Shown: positions 35,912 through 45,055, counted from the first letter of the stretch. The stretch: 64,000 bases of DNA from Algorimicrobium sp002414705 (GCA_963972425.1 CAXAUF010000006.1:1-64000), one strand, 5' to 3'. Program-made: numbers and translations. Notes: generated from the sequence alone by a model not told the origin.

Positions 35912-38215
35912 TTAAAACAATACACGAAATGATAAATTTGGTGTTATGCCTAAAGCTACATTTTCTACTTGAATCACGTTATTATTGGAGTCCATAATAT
36001 AATAACTATTTATAATATTCTTTGTATCAAAAATATTCCAAACAGAAGCAGCAATATTTGCTTTGGTGTTTTTTGAAAGTTTAAAATCATAAATAGCTGA
36101 AAAATCAGTTCGCCAATAATCGGGTAAGTTATTGGCATTTGGTTCTCCATAGATTAATATACCATTTGCTTCGGTTTGCTGACTGTTAAGAATTGTATTC
36201 GGTTTTCCAGAATGCCAATTCATGCCTAGAGCTAATTTCAGTCGGTTTAGTTTGTAAGTACTAGAAATATTGATTTGATGTTTAATATCTATATTATTTG
36301 GAAAGGAATTTCCATTATATAATTCTGAAAAAACATAATCATTTTTACTGTAAGAATAACTTAACCACGTACTAAACTGTTCAAATTGTTTGTTGATTAA
36401 AAAATCCAATCCAGTAATCTTATAATTCCCAATGGTATTCGTAAATTGAAACTGATTTTGAAAACCTTGACTTCTAGAAGAAATGCCGTCTACTTCTTTA
36501 ATATAGCCTTCCATGCTTATAAGCCAGTTGTTTTTGTTGTAATGAATTCCAGCTGATAATTGCTGACTTTGAATTATAGGAATGTCCTCATTATTTGCTA
36601 ATATCCAACGCCTTTTTTCAATACCTAAAAAATCATTTTGTAAATCGATAATTTGTGAGGTTGTTTGGCTTTTCAATTCGGCTAATATCTCAACTCGAAA
36701 ATTTTCTGCAATTGTTTGATTGAAGCTCAAACGAGGTTCGAAATAGAAATCTGAAAATTTCTCAATATAATTTGCTCGAAACCCAAAACTTGCTCGTGTG
36801 TTTCCAGATTTCGATTTGTAAGTTAGTTCGTTAAAAACGCCATGCGTTCGTAGCACTTCTTTTATATAACGCCTAAAATCTGGATTGGAGACATCTTCAA
36901 GGTTGCTGATGCCTACTTCTGAATATTGATAACCACCTTCATAATTAAGTCGGTCGTCTACATTGTAAAGGATATGTGCTTTAAAACTGCCATCAGTAAC
37001 TTTATTTTCTTGAATCAGATTTTGATTATTACTCACATTGGCATGGTTTGCATATAAATCATATTTTGAAAAATACGCTTGAAACATAGTTCCAAATTTG
37101 GAATTCCAATTTTTGGTGTATTTACTGTTTATAGCTAAACTACCTTGTGTTAATGCGCTTTTTGAGATGGAATTATTACTGTTTATAGTTGCTGTTTCCT
37201 CATAATCCAGAGCATTATCAATGGTTAAAAAGCTGACTTCTAATTTGTCATTTTCAGAAATATCATAAATCATTTTTGCTGAAACATCATAAAAATAGAA
37301 ATTCTCGTTGTTGTTTGTAACGGTCTCGTTCGGGTTCGATAAATCGGAATCCTGAAAAATACGCTTAAAGTATTGTTGGTACGTTGGAGTATTAAAAACA
37401 TCGGTAACAGAGCGTCTTCCTGTAATTTGTATTCCCAAATTTTCTGTTATAGGAACTTGGATAAAAGCGTCAGCCGCAATCATGTTCATGCCTATTACAG
37501 CCTGAATTTCTGGAGAAATACGGTTGGTGTTCTGCATATCAATAACGCCTGAAACACCATCGCCAAATTGTGCGCGTGTTCCATTTTTAGAGACATCCAC
37601 ATTTTGAATTAATGACGGATTAAAAGCTGAAATAAGTCCGAAAAAATGACCAGATTGATACATTTTTACACCATCCCAAAGAATTAAATTTTGATCGTTT
37701 GTACCACCACGAATATTTAAATTGGAAACCCGTTCATCAGCACTTGTTATGCCTGGCAGTGCCTGGATGGTTTGTAAAATATCAGGTTCTATTAAGCCAG
37801 GTAAAATGCCAAAGGTTTTTAAATCTATATGCGCTGTTCCATCAGTTTGTACAGAAATGCCTTCGGTTAGATAGTTTATAAGTAAAACTTCACTTAAATA
37901 TTGTGTTTTAGTAATATCTGAAAATTGAATAGGCCTTATAGCATAAGCCGTTTTTGTCAAAGCTTCAAAAACCAATTGCGTTTCGGTTTCTAAAAATGCT
38001 ATAACCGCAGATTTGGTTAGGTTTTTTGCTGGCGGAAATAGGTATTTATCTAAAAGCGTTTCATCGGCAAATGAAAAAGACAGGTTATAATCTTGCTCAA
38101 TGGTTTTTAAGATGGTTAATAGAGATTGTTTCTTTATGTCAGGTTTTTGGGCTTGAAGCATTCCAAAAAGACAAAAAAAGCAAATAAAAAAAATAAGATG
38201 ATAGTTATTTTTCAT
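35912..38215 (-). CDS. TonB-dependent receptor with N-terminal STN-like domain
   Basis: Outer-membrane TonB-dependent receptor (767 aa). A signal peptide (LIFFICFFCLFGMLQAQ) is followed by a secretin/TonB short N-terminal-like domain (about 25-100, SLLTILKTIEQDYNLSFSFADE). That signalling domain normally contacts a FecR anti-sigma factor. The plug domain shows LIEPDILQTIQALPGITSAD, VSNLNIRGGTNDQNLILWDG and the GVSGVIDM end, and the rest is beta-barrel ending in TPNLSFRVLF. It overlaps the upstream fecR gene by 11 nt. The ligand is unknown; there is no SusD-like partner. ATG at 38215 is preferred to one three codons earlier. Confidence 0.9.
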   Translation of the reverse strand: MKNNYHLIFFICFFCLFGMLQAQKPDIKKQSLLTILKTIEQDYNLSFSFADETLLDKYLFPPAKNLTKSAVIAFLETETQLVFEALTKTAYAIRPIQFSDITKTQYLSEVLLINYLTEGISVQTDGTAHIDLKTFGILPGLIEPDILQTIQALPGITSADERVSNLNIRGGTNDQNLILWDGVKMYQSGHFFGLISAFNPSLIQNVDVSKNGTRAQFGDGVSGVIDMQNTNRISPEIQAVIGMNMIAADAFIQVPITENLGIQITGRRSVTDVFNTPTYQQYFKRIFQDSDLSNPNETVTNNNENFYFYDVSAKMIYDISENDKLEVSFLTIDNALDYEETATINSNNSISKSALTQGSLAINSKYTKNWNSKFGTMFQAYFSKYDLYANHANVSNNQNLIQENKVTDGSFKAHILYNVDDRLNYEGGYQYSEVGISNLEDVSNPDFRRYIKEVLRTHGVFNELTYKSKSGNTRASFGFRANYIEKFSDFYFEPRLSFNQTIAENFRVEILAELKSQTTSQIIDLQNDFLGIEKRRWILANNEDIPIIQSQQLSAGIHYNKNNWLISMEGYIKEVDGISSRSQGFQNQFQFTNTIGNYKITGLDFLINKQFEQFSTWLSYSYSKNDYVFSELYNGNSFPNNIDIKHQINISSTYKLNRLKLALGMNWHSGKPNTILNSQQTEANGILIYGEPNANNLPDYWRTDFSAIYDFKLSKNTKANIAASVWNIFDTKNIINSYYIMDSNNNVIQVENVALGITPNLSFRVLF

Positions 38216-39101
38216 GCAAAACAATCAAATCTTTTTCTTTTGAATATGTTATGTTTAATGGCAATGTGATGGCTTTCAGTGCCAATTCTAAATCATTATG
38301 AACAAATTTACCTGTAAACAATGTTGAAGTGTTTATATTTTTTGTGTCAATTGTTAATTGATACTGACGCTCCAATTCACTTAAAACAAATTTATAAGGC
38401 ATACTTTTAAAGTGACTCTCGTTATTTAACCAAGCTGGTGCTGTTGCTTCTTCCTTTTCGCGTTCAATAAATGAGCCATCAAGAATAAGAAATTGATTTC
38501 CTGGTTTTAAAACGGTATTCTTATTATTGGTTGTAACTTGAACAGAACCTTCATAACATATCACTTCAAAAATGTTGTCGCGATTTTCTACTAAAAATTG
38601 TGTTCCTAAAACGGTTACCATTCCAGCAGTTGTTTTAACATGAAATTTGGAGCCTTTTTCGACTTTAAAATAGGCTTCGCCTTCTAACGTTAATTCACGA
38701 TTATTACTCCACTTATTCTTATTGTAGGTTATTTTGGATGCTGTGTTTAAAGATACCTGGGAGTTGTCTGGTAATGTGAAATTTGTTTTTTCAGCAGTAA
38801 ACGTACTTATAGTCGTGTTTAAAGTTGTTGTATAATAATATACACTAATGGAAAGAGCAATCAAAGCTGCAATCCTAAAAACAGGTTTTAACCATTGATT
38901 TTTAGATACTGGTTTTTTAGAAATTTGAGTCGATATGGTTTCATAAGCAGCAGTTTCATTAAAATCGGGAGCCTTAAAATGTTTTAAACCATCCGATAAT
39001 TTCATGAGCGCTTCATAATCGTCAAGAGTCTTAAAATCTTCCATTTCTTGAGGATTCAAGCCGTCTTGCAACCATTTTTGTATAAGTTCGTCTTTAGTCA
39101 T
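38205..39101 (-). CDS. FecR-family anti-sigma factor
   Basis: Inner-membrane anti-sigma regulator (298 aa). The short cytoplasmic N-terminus (about 1-75) would bind the sigma factor; one membrane helix follows (about 72-92, FRIAALIALSISVYYYT). The periplasmic FecR domain has FTLPDNSQVSLNTASKITYN, LEGEAYFKV, FHVKTTAGMVTVLGTQFLV and the CYEGSVQV strand. The C-terminal DUF4974-type domain (about 225-298, FKSMPYKFVLSELERQYQ) resembles an STN fold and would receive the receptor signal. It lies between the sigma gene and the receptor gene. Confidence 0.92.
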   Translation of the reverse strand: MTKDELIQKWLQDGLNPQEMEDFKTLDDYEALMKLSDGLKHFKAPDFNETAAYETISTQISKKPVSKNQWLKPVFRIAALIALSISVYYYTTTLNTTISTFTAEKTNFTLPDNSQVSLNTASKITYNKNKWSNNRELTLEGEAYFKVEKGSKFHVKTTAGMVTVLGTQFLVENRDNIFEVICYEGSVQVTTNNKNTVLKPGNQFLILDGSFIEREKEEATAPAWLNNESHFKSMPYKFVLSELERQYQLTIDTKNINTSTLFTGKFVHNDLELALKAITLPLNITYSKEKDLIVLHEK

Positions 39102-39169
39102 AAATTACCTATTCATCTATATAACAAGTTAAGGTTTGTTTTTCCTACCTGATTTTTTAAATTATTTGC

Positions 39170-39685
39170 TTAAATCTCTTCAATTTCTTTTCGCAATTGT
39201 TTTAAAGCGCCATAAATACGTTTTTCTACAGCTTTGGCTGAAATATTTAACATGTCTGCAATTTCTTTGTGCTTTTTACCTTCAATTCTATTTAGTAAAA
39301 AAGCCACACGTTGTGCTTCGGTTAAATTAGCAATCGCTTTTTGTAGTTTCTGAAGGTATTCGGTTTCTTCTAAAAGAAATTGTGGATTTTCGTTTGTGGA
39401 TGATTTGGGTTTTGTTTCTTGAAATTTTAACACCACTTTTTGGTGCGCAAGCACATTTAGCGTTAAGTTATTGGCAACTGTAAAAAGATATGACTTTGCT
39501 TTTGATGGTTTTATATCCTTACAGTTTTGCCAGAGTTTTATAAAGGCTTCCTGAACTTGGTCCTGCGGATTTAAGTGGCTCCCAAATTTATAATATAAAA
39601 AGTCATGCAAGCTTTTAGCATGCGCTTTGAATAGCTTTGAAAATAGCTGTTCGTTACAAATATGAGTATTTAAATCTTTAGACAT
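39170..39685 (-). CDS. ECF RNA polymerase sigma factor (FecI-like)
   Basis: Extracytoplasmic-function sigma-70 factor (171 aa) with region 2 (LHDFLYYKFGSHLNPQDQVQEAFIKLWQN, about 27-55, which would bind the -10 DNA and core polymerase) and region 4 (LTEAQRVAFLLNRIEGKKHKEIADMLNISAKAVEKR, about 118-153, an HTH for -35 recognition). It heads the leftward operon sigma-fecR-receptor and is divergent from the modular lipoprotein gene, 104 nt apart. Confidence 0.93.
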   Translation of the reverse strand: MSKDLNTHICNEQLFSKLFKAHAKSLHDFLYYKFGSHLNPQDQVQEAFIKLWQNCKDIKPSKAKSYLFTVANNLTLNVLAHQKVVLKFQETKPKSSTNENPQFLLEETEYLQKLQKAIANLTEAQRVAFLLNRIEGKKHKEIADMLNISAKAVEKRIYGALKQLRKEIEEI

Positions 39686-39789
39686 TTTTTAATTTCTGTC
39701 TGTAAATGTATAAAAAAAGTCATGGCAAGGTAGGAGTTTTTAAATTTAAACTGTTTTATAAGAAATGAATCTAATTTAAAACATACATC
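39686..39789. promoter_or_regulatory. Divergent control region, sigma factor / modular lipoprotein
   Basis: Only 104 nt separate the two start codons, and no exact TAnnTTTG housekeeping box is present in either direction. That would fit recognition by the adjacent ECF sigma factor rather than the main sigma factor, but the actual promoter sequence cannot be identified here. Confidence 0.4.
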
Positions 39790-41784
39790 ATGAAACATCC
39801 AATCAAATTTATCTTCTTACTAGTCGGAATTTTGTTTTTTACATTTACCGCTTGTCAAGATGAAGTTATTGAGGAAACACCTCCAAATGAGCAAGAAATT
39901 ATTCAATCAGATTCTAATTTAGCTACTTTAATGCGCAGCACGTCGGCAAATGATGGAAGTGTTGATAATTTGTTAGATGATTCGGATTGCTTTACAGTCA
40001 ACTTACCAGTCACCATAGAAGCTAATGGCATTACTTTAACTATTGAAACGCTTAATGATTTGAGTTTATTGGAAGCTATTTTTGATGCCAATACAAATGA
40101 TGACGATAACGTAGATTTTCTATTCCCAATTACTATTATTTTAAACGATTTTACAGAAATTAACATCGAATCTGAAGAGGAGTTGGAAAATTTTATTGAA
40201 ACCTGTACGGTTGATGATGATATTGTTGAATGTGCGGATTTTGTATACCCAATTTCTTTTTCAATTTATAACACGAGTTTTCAGGTCATAGATACTGTTG
40301 TTATAGATAATGATTACGAATTGTATATCTTTTTAGAAGGGTTGGAAAATGGCAATAATGGTGTTGTTTTGGCTAGTTTAAATTTTCCAGTATCTATTCA
40401 ATATACAAATGGTTCTACAGTTGAAGTTAACAATAATCAAGCATTAGAAGATGCTATTAATCTAGCAAGTGAAAATTGTAATAATAATGAGCCAATAGGA
40501 TGTTTAGAAGCAAATGATATTGTAATGTGTGATGAAAATAATGATGGTTTTGAAGTGTTTAATCTTTATGAGGGTTTAAGCGATATAGATGGTTGCATAA
40601 TAATAAACCCTGTATCTGTAAGTTTTCATACGTCATTAGTAGATGCAGAATCTAATATAAACCCAATACCAAGCGCAACATCTTTTACTAACACTTCAAG
40701 CCCTCAAACAATTTATGTTAGAATAGAAGTGTTTAATACTCCAAGTGAGTTTGAAATTTTAGAAATAGGTTTAGTTTTAGAAGATTGCTCAAATAATTCA
40801 TTAGGATGTTTAGAAGCAAATGATATTGTAATGTGTGATGAAAATAATGATGGTATTGAAGTGTTTAATCTTTATGAAGGTTTAAGTGATATAAATGGTT
40901 GTACAATAAACAACCCTGTATCTGTAAGTTTTCATGAGTCATTAGTAGATGCAGAATCTAACACAAACCCAATATTAAGCCCAACATCTTTTACAAATAC
41001 GTCAAACCCACAAACAGTATATGTAAGAATAGAAGTGCTTAATAATCCAAGTACGTATGAAATTTTAGAAATAGGATTATTTTTAGAGGATTGTACTACT
41101 GGTGGTAATTGTATAGAACAAGAAATCGATGCCTATTTAGTTGAATGTACTTGGAATGTTGTTGCATTTAATAATGATAATGATTTAATTGTCTTCGATT
41201 TAGTGTTTGGGGCAAATGGATATTTAACGATTACAGGTAATGGACAAACAATTTCTATTGATAATGGATGGTCTACATCAAATACTTCAAACGGAATAGT
41301 TTTAACTTTTTCAAATATTGCTCTTGGAAATATTCAAGCTATTACAGGAGAATGGTTAATATTGGATTGCCAAGAAAATCGTCTAGAGTTTGAAGGCCTA
41401 AATAATAACAACACCATGGTTATGGAGCGTGATTGTAACAATGCAGGCATGTGTACACCAGGAGATGTCGAAGGTATGCTCTTGGATTGCGAATGGACGG
41501 TTACCAGCTATGCAGGAAGTAATTTCAGTATGTTTAACATTAATTTCAATGCCAATAACGAAGCGGTTATATTTATGCCAAATGGAACCGAAGAATATAC
41601 AGCTAATTGGACGGTATCTCAAGTAAATAATGGTGTAGAGGTTGTGATATCCAATGTTTCGGGTGGCAATGTGCAAATAATTAATGGTACCTATACAGTT
41701 GTTGAATGTACTGGTGAACAACTCATCCTTCATGATGTTTCAAATAGCAATAACGAACTGGTGTTGGATAGAGATTGCGGTTAA
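39790..41784 (+). CDS. Modular surface lipoprotein with three domain pairs (A-A'-B-B'-C-C')
   Basis: A 664-aa lipoprotein: the signal ends in FTFTAC (Cys22), then an acidic, Ser/Asp-rich linker. Three domain types each occur twice, all bounded by cysteines. A: residues 67-139 and 148-230, each made of two smaller units with a hydrophobic-P-[VI]-[TS]-I strand and NG turn. B: 238-333 and 340-435, almost identical, beginning CLEANDIVMCDENNDG, similar to repeats seen in T9SS-exported adhesin-like proteins. C: 441-549 and 555-663, beginning with a Cys-Trp strand (VECTWNVVAF, LDCEWTVTSY) and lipocalin-like in pattern. No enzymatic motif is visible. It is divergent from the sigma/FecR/receptor operon and may be its target. 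Function unknown. Confidence 0.85.
   Translation: MKHPIKFIFLLVGILFFTFTACQDEVIEETPPNEQEIIQSDSNLATLMRSTSANDGSVDNLLDDSDCFTVNLPVTIEANGITLTIETLNDLSLLEAIFDANTNDDDNVDFLFPITIILNDFTEINIESEEELENFIETCTVDDDIVECADFVYPISFSIYNTSFQVIDTVVIDNDYELYIFLEGLENGNNGVVLASLNFPVSIQYTNGSTVEVNNNQALEDAINLASENCNNNEPIGCLEANDIVMCDENNDGFEVFNLYEGLSDIDGCIIINPVSVSFHTSLVDAESNINPIPSATSFTNTSSPQTIYVRIEVFNTPSEFEILEIGLVLEDCSNNSLGCLEANDIVMCDENNDGIEVFNLYEGLSDINGCTINNPVSVSFHESLVDAESNTNPILSPTSFTNTSNPQTVYVRIEVLNNPSTYEILEIGLFLEDCTTGGNCIEQEIDAYLVECTWNVVAFNNDNDLIVFDLVFGANGYLTITGNGQTISIDNGWSTSNTSNGIVLTFSNIALGNIQAITGEWLILDCQENRLEFEGLNNNNTMVMERDCNNAGMCTPGDVEGMLLDCEWTVTSYAGSNFSMFNINFNANNEAVIFMPNGTEEYTANWTVSQVNNGVEVVISNVSGGNVQIINGTYTVVECTGEQLILHDVSNSNNELVLDRDCG
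40498..41094 (+). repeat. Tandem near-identical coding repeat (B-B')
   Basis: Two direct repeats offset by 306 nt (first from 40498, second from 40804), almost identical at the DNA level over long stretches. The clearest case is the shared segment encoding CLEANDIVMCDENNDG and the following EVFNLYEGLSDI. This indicates a recent in-frame duplication. Confidence 0.88.
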
Positions 41785-41821
41785 ATTTAATTTTTAGTTA
41801 GTTGATAGTTTAATTACCCTT

Positions 41822-41852
41822 AAAAGGCTGCAAAATACTGCAGCCTTTTTTC
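41822..41852 (+). terminator. Terminator of the modular lipoprotein gene
   Basis: A perfect 11-bp stem AAAAGGCTGCA/TGCAGCCTTTT with loop AAATAC and additional Ts. Confidence 0.88.
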
Positions 41853-41897
41853 TGTAATTTATTGTAATCGAAACTTTATAAATACGCTTGAAATTGC

Positions 41898-41905
41898 TAT
41901 TTTTG
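41898..41905 (+). promoter_or_regulatory. -7 promoter box for ffh
   Basis: TATTTTTG, exact TAnnTTTG match 25 nt upstream of the ffh ATG. Confidence 0.55.
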
Positions 41906-41930
41906 TGCCTCCTAAAATTGAAAGAAGACT

Positions 41931-43262
41931 ATGTTTAATAATTTAAGTGAAAAGTTAGATAAAGCGTTACACGTATTAAAAGGACACGGAAGTATTACGG
42001 AAGTAAACGTTGCCGAAACTTTAAAAGAAGTACGTAGAGCTCTTTTAGATGCCGATGTTAACTTTAAAATTGCTAAAGATTTTACCGTTCGTGTAAAAGA
42101 AAAAGCATTAGGACAAAACGTATTAACTACGCTTCAGCCAGGTCAATTAATGGTTAAAATCGTTAAGGACGAATTAACCGAGTTAATGGGTGGCGATGCC
42201 GAAGGTTTAAATTTATCAGGTACACCAAGCATTATTTTAATGTCTGGATTACAAGGTTCTGGTAAAACGACTTTTTCAGGTAAACTGGCAAACTTTTTAA
42301 AAACAAAGAAAACTAAAAAACCATTATTAGTTGCTTGTGATGTGTATCGTCCTGCTGCTGTAGATCAGTTGCACGTTGTAGGCGATCAAATTGGAGTTGA
42401 AGTTTATAGCGATAAAGGCAATACAGATCCAGTTGCCATTGCTCAAGCAGGTATTGCACATGCCAAAGCCAATGGTTTTAATGTGGTTATTATTGATACA
42501 GCTGGTCGTTTAGCGGTTGATGAAGCCATGATGACTGAAATATCTAACATTCATAAAGCCATTCAGCCACAAGAAACTTTATTTGTTGTGGATTCTATGA
42601 CAGGTCAAGATGCTGTAAATACAGCAAAAGCCTTTAACGATGTCTTGAATTTTGATGGTGTTATCCTAACCAAATTAGATGGTGATACACGTGGTGGAGC
42701 AGCTATTTCTATTAAATCAGTTGTAAATAAACCTATTAAGTTTATTGGTACTGGTGAAAAAATGGAAGCTATTGATGTGTTCTATCCATCGCGTATGGCA
42801 GATAGAATTCTGGGAATGGGAGATGTTGTGTCTCTTGTTGAAAGAGCTCAAGAACAGTATGATGAGGAAGAAGCTAGAAAGCTTCAGAAAAAAATAGCCA
42901 AAAACCAATTCGGTTTTGATGATTTCTTAAAGCAGATTCAGCAAATTAAGAAAATGGGTAATATGAAAGATCTTATCGGCATGATTCCTGGTGCTGGAAA
43001 AATGATGAAAGATATTGATATTGATGATGATGCTTTTAATGGTATTGAAGCCATTATTCATTCTATGACACCTTTAGAGCGTACAAATCCAGCGGTAATT
43101 AATGCCAGTAGAAAAAAACGAATTGGTAAGGGTTCAGGAACATCTGTTCAAGAAGTTAATCAGCTATTAAAGCAGTTTGACCAAATGAGTAAAATGATGA
43201 AAATGATGCAAGGAGGTAAAGGAAAAGCCATGATGCAAGCTATGAAGAATATGCCTAGATAA
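41931..43262 (+). CDS. ffh: Signal recognition particle protein Ffh
   Basis: GTPase of the signal recognition particle (443 aa) that targets nascent membrane proteins to FtsY and the Sec translocon. The N domain (about 1-85) is followed by the G domain with P-loop GLQGSGKTTFSGKLA (about 105-119), DVYRPAA, DTAGRLAVDE (about 189) and TKLDGDTRGGA (about 243). The Met-rich M domain at the C-terminus (KMMKMMQGGKGKAMMQAMKNM) binds signal peptides and 4.5S RNA. Confidence 0.97.
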   Translation: MFNNLSEKLDKALHVLKGHGSITEVNVAETLKEVRRALLDADVNFKIAKDFTVRVKEKALGQNVLTTLQPGQLMVKIVKDELTELMGGDAEGLNLSGTPSIILMSGLQGSGKTTFSGKLANFLKTKKTKKPLLVACDVYRPAAVDQLHVVGDQIGVEVYSDKGNTDPVAIAQAGIAHAKANGFNVVIIDTAGRLAVDEAMMTEISNIHKAIQPQETLFVVDSMTGQDAVNTAKAFNDVLNFDGVILTKLDGDTRGGAAISIKSVVNKPIKFIGTGEKMEAIDVFYPSRMADRILGMGDVVSLVERAQEQYDEEEARKLQKKIAKNQFGFDDFLKQIQQIKKMGNMKDLIGMIPGAGKMMKDIDIDDDAFNGIEAIIHSMTPLERTNPAVINASRKKRIGKGSGTSVQEVNQLLKQFDQMSKMMKMMQGGKGKAMMQAMKNMPR

Positions 43263-43287
43263 ACTTTTGTAAATTATTATGTAGTAG

Positions 43288-43307
43288 CCTCGAGCGCAGT
43301 CTAGAGG
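43288..43307. repeat. GC-rich imperfect palindrome (REP-like)
   Basis: CCTCGAG-CGCAGT-CTAGAGG: 7-nt arms with one mismatch, much richer in G+C than its surroundings, in the ffh-folD gap. The core CGAGCGCAGTC resembles short palindromic repeats scattered between genes in many Flavobacteriaceae chromosomes; I cannot confirm copies from one window. Confidence 0.5.
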
Positions 43308-43362
43308 TCTCTAAAAAAATATAATTTAATTTATAGGTTTCAACCAGACAAAAAATAATGCC

Positions 43363-44244
43363 ATGACAATATTAGATGGAAAAAAAGTAAGTAACGACAT
43401 TAAAAATGAAATTACTGAAGAGGTGAAAAAAATGAAAGCTAAAGGAGAAAAAGTTCCTCATTTAGCAGCTGTTATTGTTGGAAACGATGGCGCCAGTTTA
43501 ACCTATGTTGCTAGTAAAGTGAGAGCTTGTGAACGTGTTGGTTTTGAATCTACCATGGTACGATTATCAAATACAACTAGTGAAATTGAATTACTGGACA
43601 AAATTGAAGAGTTAAACGAAAACCCTGATATTGATGGATTTATCATTCAATTACCCTTGCCACCTCAAATAAATACTCAAAAAGTTTTAATGGCTGTGGA
43701 TCCTGATAAGGATGTGGATGGTTTCCATCCCATGAATTTTGGTAAAATGGCCCTGGATATGTCTACATTTATTCCAGCAACACCATTTGGAATTCTGGAA
43801 TTATTAGATCGTTATAATGTTGAAACCAAAGGTAAACACACGGTCGTTATTGGTCGTTCGCATATTGTTGGTCGTCCTATGAGTATTTTAATGGGAAGAA
43901 AAGGATTTCCAGGAAACTCAACAGTAACCATAACGCATAGTCACACTAAAAATATTACTCAAATAACCAGTCAAGCCGATATTATTATTTCTGCTTTAGG
44001 TGTTCCTAATTTCTTGAAAGCTGAAATGGTTAAGGATGATGTGGTAATCATTGACGTTGGAATTACACGTGTTCCTGATGACAATGCAGCAAAAGGATAT
44101 ATTATTACAGGTGATGTAGATTTTGAAAATGTCAGTAAAAAAGCGAGTTTTATCACACCTGTTCCAGGTGGTGTTGGGCCGATGACGATTGCCATGTTAT
44201 TGAAAAACACACTTCTTGCGCGCGAGTTGCATCGTAAAAAGTAA
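43363..44244 (+). CDS. folD: Bifunctional methylenetetrahydrofolate dehydrogenase/cyclohydrolase
   Basis: One-carbon metabolism enzyme (293 aa) interconverting 5,10-methylene-, methenyl- and 10-formyl-tetrahydrofolate. Family motifs: Tyr and Lys of the active site in SLTYVASKVRACERVG (about 46-61), GFIIQLPLPPQI (about 93), PDKDVDGFHPMNFG (about 110), the NADP-binding VVIGRSHIVGRPMSILM (about 163) and the C-terminal TPVPGGVGPMTIAMLL. It is followed 17 nt later by a membrane-protein gene. Confidence 0.96.
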   Translation: MTILDGKKVSNDIKNEITEEVKKMKAKGEKVPHLAAVIVGNDGASLTYVASKVRACERVGFESTMVRLSNTTSEIELLDKIEELNENPDIDGFIIQLPLPPQINTQKVLMAVDPDKDVDGFHPMNFGKMALDMSTFIPATPFGILELLDRYNVETKGKHTVVIGRSHIVGRPMSILMGRKGFPGNSTVTITHSHTKNITQITSQADIIISALGVPNFLKAEMVKDDVVIIDVGITRVPDDNAAKGYIITGDVDFENVSKKASFITPVPGGVGPMTIAMLLKNTLLARELHRKK

Positions 44245-44261
44245 ACGCGTTATATTGCAGC

Positions 44262-44993
44262 ATGATTTCTTACCAAATAGCATCTGCAGTAAAAGTTAAC
44301 CGCGTTACTATTGGCAGTGTTGAACATGTGCTACCAATACTATTAGCAATACTGTTTTGTATAGCTATTATTGCTATATCGAATCAAAAATTTAGTCAGC
44401 AACAAAAGGAAAAAACCTTGCACTATTTAGGAGTGTTTGTGTCTCTATCCATCATTGTTTTTCATACTTATTACATGAGTCTTGGCGGTTATAATTTATC
44501 AGAAGATTTACCGCTTTTTCTATGTAGTTTTCTTGCTTTGATTATCCCAATTTTTACACATTACAGAAAATACTGGATGTATGAAATTCTCTTATTTTGG
44601 ATAATTTCTGGAACATTGCAAGGTGTTGTTACACCTGATATTGCAATAGGATTTCCGAGTTTAGATTATTTTAGATATTGGATTGTGCATTTGGGTTTAC
44701 TAACCATTATCTTTTATGCGACATTGGTTTTAAAAATGCGGCCAACATTAAAAAGTGTGTTTAAATCGTTTTTATCGCTTCAAGTTTATGCTGTTATTTT
44801 AGTGGGAATAAATTATGTGCTGGACGCTAATTATTCGTATTTAAATAGAAAGCCCGAATCAGCTTCAGCTTTAGATTATTTTGGTGATTGGCCCAACTAT
44901 TTATTAGTTATGGAAGCTATTTTAATTCCATTTTTCTTATTAATTTATCTACCTTTCTATCTTACTCGAAACAGAGCAAAAAAGACTTCCTAA
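44262..44993 (+). CDS. YwaF-like membrane protein (TIGR02206 family)
   Basis: Integral membrane protein (243 aa) with about six or seven hydrophobic helices. Features fitting the TIGR02206/YwaF family are the LPLFLCSFLALIIP helix (about 84) and GTLQGVVTPDIAIGFPSLDYFRYWIVHLGLL (about 119-150) with conserved acidic and His residues, followed by GINYVLDANYSYLNRKPE (about 186). The function of the family is not established to my knowledge. Probably co-transcribed with folD. Confidence 0.8.
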   Translation: MISYQIASAVKVNRVTIGSVEHVLPILLAILFCIAIIAISNQKFSQQQKEKTLHYLGVFVSLSIIVFHTYYMSLGGYNLSEDLPLFLCSFLALIIPIFTHYRKYWMYEILLFWIISGTLQGVVTPDIAIGFPSLDYFRYWIVHLGLLTIIFYATLVLKMRPTLKSVFKSFLSLQVYAVILVGINYVLDANYSYLNRKPESASALDYFGDWPNYLLVMEAILIPFFLLIYLPFYLTRNRAKKTS

Positions 44994-45055
44994 CGGAAAT
45001 GGTTATTTTTTATTTGGAATAAAAACACGTACCTTTTGTTGAAATAACCAACCGT

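Noticed and set aside
41398..41733. 111-codon minus-strand frame inside the modular lipoprotein gene
   Set aside because: Antisense to the C-C' domains; no start context or family resemblance.
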